Shown here in pieces: positions 1 to 7,996 of a DNA stretch of 10,873 nt. A program made the translations under genes and the position numbers. Source of the stretch: an uncultured Saprospiraceae bacterium (GTDB taxonomy: Bacteria; Bacteroidota; Bacteroidia; Chitinophagales; Saprospiraceae). The notes under the pieces were generated by a model. The model did not search any database, was not told the DNA's origin, and saw nothing but the letters and a program-made list of their open reading frames with translations. The DNA lies in assembly GCA_937973565.1 (NCBI GenBank), contig CALJKQ010000238.1, positions 1-10,873 on the forward strand. The letters run 5' to 3'. Numbering within the stretch: position 1 is the stretch's first letter; every line of letters starts with the position of its first letter.

Positions 1-2
1 AA

Positions 3-113
3 AAAACTTTGCAACGTCTCGAAGACATTGCAAAGCTTAATTCTGATGATAAAATCCATATCTTCTATGCTCTAGATAATCTGATCAAGGCAGCTAAGTT
101 GAAAGCGATTTAA
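3..113 (+). CDS. C-terminal end of an unidentified protein, possibly an HTH-type regulator (5' truncated)
   Basis: The only plus-strand frame open from the window edge runs to TAA at 111-113 and gives 36 residues: Lys/Leu-rich and helical, beginning KTLQRLEDIAKLNSDDKIH and ending IKAAKLKAI. The pattern is a short helix, an N-S-D-D turn, then an amphipathic helix with a basic tail. It resembles the last two helices of small XRE-type helix-turn-helix regulators common in Bacteroidota, but the DNA-binding part lies outside the window, so this family call is only a guess. It converges on the lipoprotein gene: the two stop codons share bases 111-112 (TTAA at 110-113), leaving no intergenic space. 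Confidence 0.5.
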   Translation, partial: KTLQRLEDIAKLNSDDKIHIFYALDNLIKAAKLKAI

Positions 114-544
114 TCAGAAAAGTTTTTGATTTGAAACAGATGCCATTTATCACTTCTTTTAGCAAATAAATGCTCAATGTGAACACCTGTATCTTTACCT
201 TCAATTATTACATTCATTGTATCTTCTGATACCTTGACAATATTAAATTGAATTTTCACATCCCAGTCCTTTTGATTAAAGGAAACATACTTGATTTCTT
301 GCTTTTCTTCTTCTTCTGTCTCTTCATCTGAAATGATAACACTAAGAGGTTTGTCTATTCTTTGGATTTGAAATTTAGTATCAGACTTAAATTTCTCAAA
401 GAAATCATCAAAATTTTCTGGCAATACATCATTAATTAGTTTTAACCTTAATGTATCATCAGAAAGATCATTACTTATTTTTTTATCAACTTTAGGTTTG
501 CACGATATAAAACCAAAAAATAACATTAAGATTACTACTCTCAT
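110..544 (-). CDS. small lipoprotein, DUF4348-like; candidate immunity protein for the RHS-M23 toxin
   Basis: A 144-residue protein with a short lipoprotein signal peptide: MRVVILMLFFGFISC, with Cys15 as the presumed lipidated residue (F-I-S-C is a loose lipobox, acceptable in Bacteroidota). The mature part has a central F-D-D-F-F-E-K-F-x-S-D-x-x-F-Q-x-x-R-I segment (residues about 45-64), an acidic run of Glu (about 74-80), and a C-terminal W-H-L-F-Q-I strand. The FxxFFxxFxSDxxFQxxR pattern recalls DUF4348 proteins, whose function is unknown; this assignment is from memory. After Cys15 comes K-P-K-V-D, without the acidic cluster of known Bacteroidota lipoprotein surface-export signals, so a periplasm-facing position is more likely. 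The ATG overlaps the RHS stop as ATGA (541-544), indicating translational coupling. Its position directly after the toxin tip suggests immunity; this is inference. An accessory or anchoring lipoprotein is the alternative. Confidence 0.8.
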   Translation of the reverse strand: MRVVILMLFFGFISCKPKVDKKISNDLSDDTLRLKLINDVLPENFDDFFEKFKSDTKFQIQRIDKPLSVIISDEETEEEEKQEIKYVSFNQKDWDVKIQFNIVKVSEDTMNVIIEGKDTGVHIEHLFAKRSDKWHLFQIKNFSD

Positions 545-3500
545 GGATTTTCTTTCTTTACTTCTTCTTTTTTAATAATTGGTAATACAATATTTACTCT
601 TGTATTGTCTTGTTGCATTGGAATTGGAGTATACATATCTGAAGACTGAGCAGGTTGTGTAATCCATGATTGTGGATCAACTACATTGTCCTTACTATTA
701 CCATTTCCTTCTGTCGGATTATGTGGATCCCATGCCTTTGTTTCAGCATTATATTTTTCAATTTGATAGTGCAAATGAACTTGTCCACCGAATTCTTTAT
801 TTTTTCTTGATCCGCCTATTTCACCAATTTGGGTTGCTTCAGTAATCTTATCTCCGTCTTTAACATTAATCTCCTTTAAGTGCATATATTTGGTACGGAA
901 AGAACCGTCTGGAGAAGTTACAGTAACCATTCTTCCTGTATTACCTTTTATATCGTCTTTAATAGAAACTGTACCAGTGTGAGTAGTTAAAACTGGAGCT
1001 CCATAATCAAATCTTCCACCACCAAAGTTAAAATCTAATCCCTTATGGTTTTTACTTGCATAACTCAAACCTGTATTCCTAGGTCCAAACCAAGAGTCAA
1101 TTCTAAAACTCTCTCCTTTATATTTTGCATTAACAGGGAAAGGAATTCTTCCGTCAGGATCAATCATAATGATAGGGTTATTCATGCCATAGCAATAAGG
1201 AGAATATCCTGGCATTTTCCCCGCTAACGGATCCACACTCAAAAACCTCCCCACCTCCGAATGGTAATTACGAGCGTTAAAATAATCATACCCACTCTCG
1301 GTATCCCGCTCTTTACCAGTGTACTGGTACTTCTCGGCCGTAGTGCCTGCATTTATATACTCTCGTACTATTTTACCAAATGAATAGTAATCGGCTAAAT
1401 ACTGAATCGTAGCATTCTGATAAACCCCTGCACAGGTAAAGTTGAGTTTATACATCATACGTGTTGAGCCCAGATGGTCGGTAAGATTGTATTCCATATC
1501 CGGATAAAGATATGAATTTGTTTGGGTTAATGCAATCGCGTAAGGGTCTGTTGTGTAACTCGTAGCTCCAGTGTTGCTGTTATTTGCAGAAAAATCGGGT
1601 GTGCTGTGATGGGGGAATTTTACCTCGCCTTGTACATACCACACCAGGCTGTTATTGGCAGAATTAAATACGGCTAAGTCTTCTCCTCCGCTGCTCTTGA
1701 TGTAATACTCCACACCATTGGTAGAAGTATTGTGCTTAATAATCCGCTCATCTGATGCTGAATAGATGTAGTTAGTCGTGACCCCGCTTTTGGTGAAGTT
1801 GATGGGGAGGTTTGACCTTCCAAAACTGTAATTTGAGCTGACTCCGCTGAATGTCTCCTGAGTGGTATTGCCGGTCAGATCATAACCAAATGCCCTGCTG
1901 GTTACACCGCTTTGGGTGACTGTGTTGAGTTTGTTGGTTCCGCTTGTATAATTATACACAGACTGTAAATAAGAATAGCTGCTGCCATTGGTCAGGCCTC
2001 TGTACATAGAGCTTATATTGCCGATTTTATCATATACGGGGTCTTCATCACCGTATTTGTCTGAGTTGGTGCCTGTCGTCGGGGCCAGATCAGAATTGTC
2101 AGCTAATTCCAATCGATTGATGGCATCGTATGTATAACATTGTGTAAAACTCTTTGCAAAACCCGGTATGCTGCCATTGGTGGTATTGGTAAATGTACGG
2201 GTAAGCCTTGTGGCATTTATGTTGCCGTTGTAATTGGTTGATATCGCGGTACCACTTACTACCATTGGGTTGTTGTTGTTATAAAACAAAGACAAGTTGA
2301 ATAATGATCTGGAATCATAAAGTCCTGTTTGTCTGTAACGTACATCATAGTTGTAATAGTATGTATTGGCCGGAATATTATTGTAACAAGGTTCAGGATT
2401 ACTGATCTGCCCTTTGCTTTGGAAATAATTCTTCCTGCTTACTAAGTTGTTCGAATCATCATACACATAATTCAAAACTTTGTTTGCCAAAGCGGTATTT
2501 GTTTGGTTTTTAAAATTGGCAAATACATCAGTCAATCTTCCAAAATTATCATAATTATATGCAAATTGAAGGTCAAGGGTGTGGTTGCCATTCAGGTCGA
2601 TGTTTTTAACCAGTACTTTGCCATCCAGGGTGTATTGGGTATAATCTATGCGTGTCAAAAGTCCTTTGGAAGTGTTTGTGATCTGGGATTCTTTCATTTG
2701 TTTCATCTCCCATTTTAAGAACCCATCTGCATTATAGCTATACCATGTAAATTCGGTTGGTTGTCCGCTGTTGTTATAACTAGTGGTTTGTGTCAGCCTG
2801 CCGGCGGTATATGACTTAGAATAGTTAAGATAGGGTAATGCATTGCCACAATACAGACTTGTTAAAGTCATATCGTAATCATTGTACCGCCACCTTTTTT
2901 CGGGAGTAGAGGATGAGATAATGCTGTTGTATGAGGTGTTCCATGATGTGTTATTGACCCAATCGAGGCCTTGATTGTTGAATAGCGACGATGAATTTGC
3001 GACACTTGTTCTACCTTGAAAAACCATTCTTCCGAGCTCATCATACTGATACACCCGTACCTCATCTTTGGCATTGCGAAATGCAACCATTCTGCCTGCT
3101 TTATCATAGGCGTAGAAGCCAGATCCTTCATCTACTGACGTTTTTGAGTATAGTTGATTCAAGTAGTTGTAAGTGTAAGTTGTGCTCTGATTCAGCGGGT
3201 TCGAAACCGTAGAAACATTGCCAAGCATATCATACATATATAAAGTTACTGCGTAATTATTTCCGGCAATATCAGCAATCTTTCGACCGAATGCATCTGA
3301 CCATGCTTGTGATTTTTTATTATCTTCATCAGTAACCTGAGTCATTTCAAATATACTACCTGAAGGTGGCAATAACGATGTGCCGGATTGTCCAGCTGCT
3401 GAGGCTGCTGTCATGAGCTCTGCCAATGTCTTATTGCTATAAGAGTAATTACTAACATAAGAGCCTGATATTGATTCCCCAAATTTGGATGATTTTAAGA

Positions 3501-6500
3501 CTCTGCCTCTTGGTGCAACCTCATAGGTAAATTCCTCTTTATCGTTTACGGTCAGTGTGTAAGTACCCAGAGGATATCCTGTAGCAGGCGGTATAAATGG
3601 TTTTACGGTCAGTATTGATCTATCATAAATATCATAGAATGTTCTGGCTTTGGCATAATTTGAATTTTCAAGGCTCAATATTTTTCTACCAAGCGGGTCA
3701 ATGTAAGTCTTGACTGAATGGGTTAACCCTGAGGTTATTTTTGTATTTGTTTGAATAAAGTTTGATTTAGTTCTCTCGTAAAATGAATGCGTTGCATTTT
3801 GAATCCAGTTGTTGTATTGCATACTACCCAATTCAACGCCATTCCGGTATTTATTTACCAACCTGGCATAAGCATCGTAAGAGAAAGAGAAAGCGGTTCC
3901 GTTAGGATCAAGACCTGAAATTAATTGAATTTTTGTGTTGTAATCATATTGAGACACCAAAGGCATGGTCAAATCGTAACCAATACTATCCTTTGTTATC
4001 TCACCATGATAAAGGTATTTTTTGCCTGTTTTAATCCCAGCGATATCTTCAGTTCTGCATGGTTGTAAAAAGTCATTGTAAGATCTTGCAAAATACAAGG
4101 TTCTGATTTTACAGGGGAAAATAACACTTCCATTTGATGCATTAAAACTTGGTGCAACTTGGGGTTGTGATAGTGGTTCTGTCTGTTGCGATATATAATC
4201 AAGTACAATGTAATTTGATACTATATCACGACTTTCTCTATTGATGTCTGGATTTAGATTCTGTAAATTCTGGATTATTTTGTAAGTGTAATATTGGGAG
4301 TTCACATGCAAGCCACCTCCTGTGGGGTTATAGTTGGTTGTTCTGGTCTCCAACGGTAGATTTTTCATTTGAGACTCATAAACTCTTTTCAAAACAGGGA
4401 TAGTTGTCTTAGGTCTGAAATTAGATTGTGTAATGTAGTTTAAGTTTTGTACTAAATCGTAAACATAGTAGTATTCTGTTTTGGTATAAACATTGGGTAA
4501 TTGGGGGGAATATTTTTTAACTGAAGCTAATCCAAAGGAAGGCGCAAAACTTAACCTGGTACCAGCTGTGTAGGCAGATCCCAGCAGTGTAGTAAAAGCA
4601 GCACTTGAAGTAGGAAATCCTTTATGGTCAGCATCAAAATAGGTAAATGCAGTAATGCTGGAAATAGGGTTTCCGGCAGTCGGGTACTTAGTTTCAAAAA
4701 TGGTATCAACGCATAAGAAAAAGGAGTTAAGATATTCACGTGAATTGCCGTTTAAAAGCCATCTGTAAGCATTATTTAAATATTTCACACCGCCAGCATA
4801 GGTTGGATAATGAGTAAACAGAGGTATGCTGTTAGCGTTTGGATCATTTGCCAGCCAGGTTTTTAATGAATTATAATAACTATCTAAATTACCATTCCAG
4901 TTACTTGCTCTTTGAGGTCTGGTAGGGTCACTGTATTCTGAATAATAAGGGAAACCCGGTATTGCATTTTGCGATCTGTAAGCGCCATTTTCAAATGCCA
5001 GTAAAGTTCTGTAAACTGTTTTAGTTTCAGACAATATTTGATTTTGATTTGTCTTGTGGGTTATATTAAATACTTTGCTCCATTTAAGCACATCCGTGTG
5101 GTTAGAGTAAATCAAGGTATCAAATGAATTCATGTTGATAACCTTTACAGTAGAATATCCAGTTGATAGTTTCAAATTAAGATCTTGAGCATAAGTTTGT
5201 GGCAAACTTGGGTAGTCATTTTTTGTTTGGAATCCAAAATATTTATAAGTGAAATGTTTGAAGGTAGGGTTTAAATCTAGAATTTTCTTGCTCTTAACTG
5301 TAAGATATAACTTTGAAGCAAGAGGATCCATCGATTTGATTCTCAGGGTATTACAATCTGAACAATTATTGGGTCCTATACTTTCATTATATTTTGCGAT
5401 ATAAAGATTGGTACTTACCAAATAACTTTCTGATTCAGGATTTACCGGCATTTGAAATGAAGCTAAATAATCTGAATTGTAAGTAAAGAGATTAGGATTC
5501 TGAATGGGGTTATACTCAAAAATTGTTGTTGCGCCTAAAGGGCTAACAATGCTATCAATAGCAAATACTGAAGAATTAGCTATATAACCTGGGTATGGTG
5601 CACCCGGAGAGTAATAGTTATTATTAAAACTATTGTTTTTTTGACTGTAAAAAAACCATGTCGTAGGCGAGGTAGGATGATTTATAAAACCAAAATTGGT
5701 AGTTACTGTATTTGGTACAATTCTTATAGCTTTAAGCAATACTACTGTACGATTACCATTTATATAACTTTTTAAATTTTGTGGAGCTTGAGGTGCAGAG
5801 TAATAATTTTGCGTAGTGGTAAAAAGATTTAATTGTTTGGCCTCATAGCTGAATTTAATGTGTGATACCAGTGTAAGCATTTGAGGGTTACTATAATCTT
5901 TTGATACAAATTTTTTAACATTCTCCAGCAAATAAAGATTTTTGGATATTCTTTTTAAAGCTACCTCATCAACCTTAATTGAATTATCAACTGCTATCGC
6001 CTTATTTTGATGAGTACCAAAATTCGTCTGCTTCCACCAAAATTTGGTGGTATTAACAAAGTCAAAATATTGATGCATCGTTGAATAGTAATTACTCATC
6101 ATTCTCCAAGGCATCCCCAATCCAAAATTTCGGGGGATTTGGGCTCCGCTTTTTGAGAGTGGTGCAGACCCATATATTTGATCGTTCGTGCTACAGGGAT
6201 TATTGTAAACAAAGCTATAATTTGACAATGAAGGTATTGGTAGATTGTTCACAAGCAAGCCAACAGGAGCATTAGTAGGTGCTTTTTTAAAATTGTGATC
6301 AGAATTTGCAGGACCAATTTGTATTGCAAAACCGCCATATTCATTGGGTTGATTTGGATAAGAAAATGTTGCGGTAATTTTTTTCTCATATCCATCATTA
6401 GGTGTAACCAAGCATTTTATTGCTTTATCAAAAGTTGTAAATAAACTTTCTCCATTAGCCCTGTTGTAGCAATTTTCATAAACCGGAGAATACGACCCTG

Positions 6501-7983
6501 ATACATCCCCATGACCTGTTGCAATATTAATATCCAGTAATGCCAAAGAATTTTGACTATTCATTTTAAAATCAACCTGATACATGTCACCAGGCACCAG
6601 ACCTGAACTTATTGGAATCCTTTTTGACTCCAAATAACCCGATTTGCCAATTTGAGGAGCAAAACTCATACCACCTCCATTCGTAGAAACCCATTCACGA
6701 TTAAGCTGAAAGCAATTTGAAATATTACTGGATTCAACATAAGGGTTATTCTCCTTGAAGTTTAAAGTTGCATCTTCGCTAGCACTTCCAGCCTTATTTT
6801 TTGCATGTTTATAAAGATACCAACTACTATTAAAGGTCTCGCCTCCGGACCCTGTTCCATTCCACAGTTTAATTACCTTTTCATTGTACATTGAATCTCT
6901 CCTGGTAACACCAGGCTGGTTGGTTTCGAGTAGGTTATTGCCTTCCCCTATGTTATTATAAGTGGTATAGTTCAATTCAAGCTTTTCTGTCTCAGACTCC
7001 ACAGATTTTAATAAAATTTCAGATGTGGGTTCTGTACCTGCATTAAATTTTCCTTTCAATAAATTTTGTGAGCTTAGTTCGTAAGCACCCGTAGTAGTGT
7101 AGTTATTGTTAATTGTAAAATTTCCGTAAGTGTTGTAATTGAATGTTATACTCCCTTTTTTATTAGCATTCGTGATTGTACTAACATACCAGGTATTTAT
7201 TGATAATTTAGGTACGGCTTGTTTGTCTAATACATTAACATTAGGGTCTGAGCCATGTAATTCGGGTATATATCTTAGGTTTGAGGCATTAACAAAATGC
7301 TTCATTCCAATGCTGAACAAATATTGAGTTCCATCCGGCAAAACAACCGTCCATTCAGTGCCTGCCTGATCAAGATGTACTTCGATAAAATTTTCAAAAG
7401 TTTGCAAAACAAACACATAGGTAGGTACGTCCGCGTACCAATTTACACCTTTATAAATTAAGCGACCTGATGCTACTCCAGGTATGTTTAATTCTGGAGC
7501 AAACCAATAATAGGAACCTTCGGTGGCGAAATCAGTAATTTCGTATTTAGGAGTATAGTATATAGTTGAAGTACCATTACACGGCATGAACATTCCAGAT
7601 CCGCTATTAAATGTCTCTATCTCTTTCGTAATGAATTTATTAAAATCCTCATTAGATACTGAAATTGTAGGGATACCCAGATGCCATCCATGTCCATAAG
7701 GCACACCATCTAAGACAGGCGCAGTAGTAGATATATTATAAATCGAATTATGTGATAATGATAAATCAAAATGTAAGCCGCCAGGTGTACTTACACTACC
7801 CAAAGAGTAACTTGTACTCAATGTACCATTAAATATATTTACATCGCCTGCCACGCCGCCGGTCAACAAATCACCTTCCTTTGCTGATGCCATAGGATCA
7901 GCACTTTTAGGCCCGGCTATATTTTGACAATATGTAGTTTTTGAAATGAAGATCAGAATGCTCCAAAAAATAATTCTTAACAT
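541..7983 (-). CDS. giant secreted RHS/YD-repeat protein with C-terminal M23 peptidase tip (candidate polymorphic toxin)
   Basis: The product is 2480 residues from the ATG at 7983. I chose this start because it opens a clear Sec signal peptide (MLRIIFWSILIFISKTTYCQ), follows the previous stop by 13 bp, and has a weak AGG upstream; the longer ATG at 8034 would add 17 non-signal residues and overlap the upstream gene. In order: residues 37-105 carry the RHS-type entry pattern GDVNIFNGTLS, STPGGL and PYGHGW; about 110-1300 is a large unclassified extracellular region; about 1310-2085 holds YD repeats (FSYDAYARL, YMYDMLGNV, YAYDKAGRM, YQYDELGRM, YNYDNFGRL); 2169-2278 is the RHS-associated core (DHLGS, YTGKERD, GRFLSVDPL, IDPDG). 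The tip, 2279-2480, is an M23 domain. RHS shells encapsulate and auto-cleave a toxic tip in known systems. The frame is intact over 7.4 kb. There is no T9SS sorting domain at the C-terminus. The role as a toxin is inferred. Confidence 0.92.
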   Translation of the reverse strand: MLRIIFWSILIFISKTTYCQNIAGPKSADPMASAKEGDLLTGGVAGDVNIFNGTLSTSYSLGSVSTPGGLHFDLSLSHNSIYNISTTAPVLDGVPYGHGWHLGIPTISVSNEDFNKFITKEIETFNSGSGMFMPCNGTSTIYYTPKYEITDFATEGSYYWFAPELNIPGVASGRLIYKGVNWYADVPTYVFVLQTFENFIEVHLDQAGTEWTVVLPDGTQYLFSIGMKHFVNASNLRYIPELHGSDPNVNVLDKQAVPKLSINTWYVSTITNANKKGSITFNYNTYGNFTINNNYTTTGAYELSSQNLLKGKFNAGTEPTSEILLKSVESETEKLELNYTTYNNIGEGNNLLETNQPGVTRRDSMYNEKVIKLWNGTGSGGETFNSSWYLYKHAKNKAGSASEDATLNFKENNPYVESSNISNCFQLNREWVSTNGGGMSFAPQIGKSGYLESKRIPISSGLVPGDMYQVDFKMNSQNSLALLDINIATGHGDVSGSYSPVYENCYNRANGESLFTTFDKAIKCLVTPNDGYEKKITATFSYPNQPNEYGGFAIQIGPANSDHNFKKAPTNAPVGLLVNNLPIPSLSNYSFVYNNPCSTNDQIYGSAPLSKSGAQIPRNFGLGMPWRMMSNYYSTMHQYFDFVNTTKFWWKQTNFGTHQNKAIAVDNSIKVDEVALKRISKNLYLLENVKKFVSKDYSNPQMLTLVSHIKFSYEAKQLNLFTTTQNYYSAPQAPQNLKSYINGNRTVVLLKAIRIVPNTVTTNFGFINHPTSPTTWFFYSQKNNSFNNNYYSPGAPYPGYIANSSVFAIDSIVSPLGATTIFEYNPIQNPNLFTYNSDYLASFQMPVNPESESYLVSTNLYIAKYNESIGPNNCSDCNTLRIKSMDPLASKLYLTVKSKKILDLNPTFKHFTYKYFGFQTKNDYPSLPQTYAQDLNLKLSTGYSTVKVINMNSFDTLIYSNHTDVLKWSKVFNITHKTNQNQILSETKTVYRTLLAFENGAYRSQNAIPGFPYYSEYSDPTRPQRASNWNGNLDSYYNSLKTWLANDPNANSIPLFTHYPTYAGGVKYLNNAYRWLLNGNSREYLNSFFLCVDTIFETKYPTAGNPISSITAFTYFDADHKGFPTSSAAFTTLLGSAYTAGTRLSFAPSFGLASVKKYSPQLPNVYTKTEYYYVYDLVQNLNYITQSNFRPKTTIPVLKRVYESQMKNLPLETRTTNYNPTGGGLHVNSQYYTYKIIQNLQNLNPDINRESRDIVSNYIVLDYISQQTEPLSQPQVAPSFNASNGSVIFPCKIRTLYFARSYNDFLQPCRTEDIAGIKTGKKYLYHGEITKDSIGYDLTMPLVSQYDYNTKIQLISGLDPNGTAFSFSYDAYARLVNKYRNGVELGSMQYNNWIQNATHSFYERTKSNFIQTNTKITSGLTHSVKTYIDPLGRKILSLENSNYAKARTFYDIYDRSILTVKPFIPPATGYPLGTYTLTVNDKEEFTYEVAPRGRVLKSSKFGESISGSYVSNYSYSNKTLAELMTAASAAGQSGTSLLPPSGSIFEMTQVTDEDNKKSQAWSDAFGRKIADIAGNNYAVTLYMYDMLGNVSTVSNPLNQSTTYTYNYLNQLYSKTSVDEGSGFYAYDKAGRMVAFRNAKDEVRVYQYDELGRMVFQGRTSVANSSSLFNNQGLDWVNNTSWNTSYNSIISSSTPEKRWRYNDYDMTLTSLYCGNALPYLNYSKSYTAGRLTQTTSYNNSGQPTEFTWYSYNADGFLKWEMKQMKESQITNTSKGLLTRIDYTQYTLDGKVLVKNIDLNGNHTLDLQFAYNYDNFGRLTDVFANFKNQTNTALANKVLNYVYDDSNNLVSRKNYFQSKGQISNPEPCYNNIPANTYYYNYDVRYRQTGLYDSRSLFNLSLFYNNNNPMVVSGTAISTNYNGNINATRLTRTFTNTTNGSIPGFAKSFTQCYTYDAINRLELADNSDLAPTTGTNSDKYGDEDPVYDKIGNISSMYRGLTNGSSYSYLQSVYNYTSGTNKLNTVTQSGVTSRAFGYDLTGNTTQETFSGVSSNYSFGRSNLPINFTKSGVTTNYIYSASDERIIKHNTSTNGVEYYIKSSGGEDLAVFNSANNSLVWYVQGEVKFPHHSTPDFSANNSNTGATSYTTDPYAIALTQTNSYLYPDMEYNLTDHLGSTRMMYKLNFTCAGVYQNATIQYLADYYSFGKIVREYINAGTTAEKYQYTGKERDTESGYDYFNARNYHSEVGRFLSVDPLAGKMPGYSPYCYGMNNPIIMIDPDGRIPFPVNAKYKGESFRIDSWFGPRNTGLSYASKNHKGLDFNFGGGRFDYGAPVLTTHTGTVSIKDDIKGNTGRMVTVTSPDGSFRTKYMHLKEINVKDGDKITEATQIGEIGGSRKNKEFGGQVHLHYQIEKYNAETKAWDPHNPTEGNGNSKDNVVDPQSWITQPAQSSDMYTPIPMQQDNTRVNIVLPIIKKEEVKKENP
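544..1149 (-). other. M23 (LytM-type) metallopeptidase tip domain of the RHS protein
   Basis: This is the coding segment after the conserved DPDG at the end of the RHS core, about 202 residues. It shows the full M23 signature: SWFGPR near the start, then H2313-K-G-L-D2317, YMH2368L, and H2403-L-H2405-YQI. By comparison with LytM, His2313, Asp2317 and His2405 would bind zinc, and His2368 and His2403 would be catalytic. The offsets between them (0, 4, 55, 90, 92) are close to those of LytM. The linking pieces NTGRMVTVTSPDG and IGEIGGS are also typical of the fold. M23 enzymes cut peptide cross-bridges of peptidoglycan. After the domain, about 65 residues (rich in Gln, Pro and Asn, ending in K-K-E-E-V-K-K-E-N-P) have no recognised fold. 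Base composition drops from about 42-52% G+C in the core to about 22-32% in the tip. Confidence 0.9.
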
Positions 7984-7996
7984 GTTTTGCCTAATT

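Noticed and set aside
112..131. Inverted repeat AATCA...TGATT after the plus-strand stop as a terminator
   Set aside because: The stem is short and A/T-rich, needs a G-U pair, and lacks a following U run of useful length; it lies inside the lipoprotein coding end.
2868..3131. Open frame of 87 codons on the minus strand
   Set aside because: It lies wholly inside the RHS YD-repeat region in another frame and has no start context, signal or family resemblance; it is a shadow of the real gene, as are the other short frames between 1045 and 7327.
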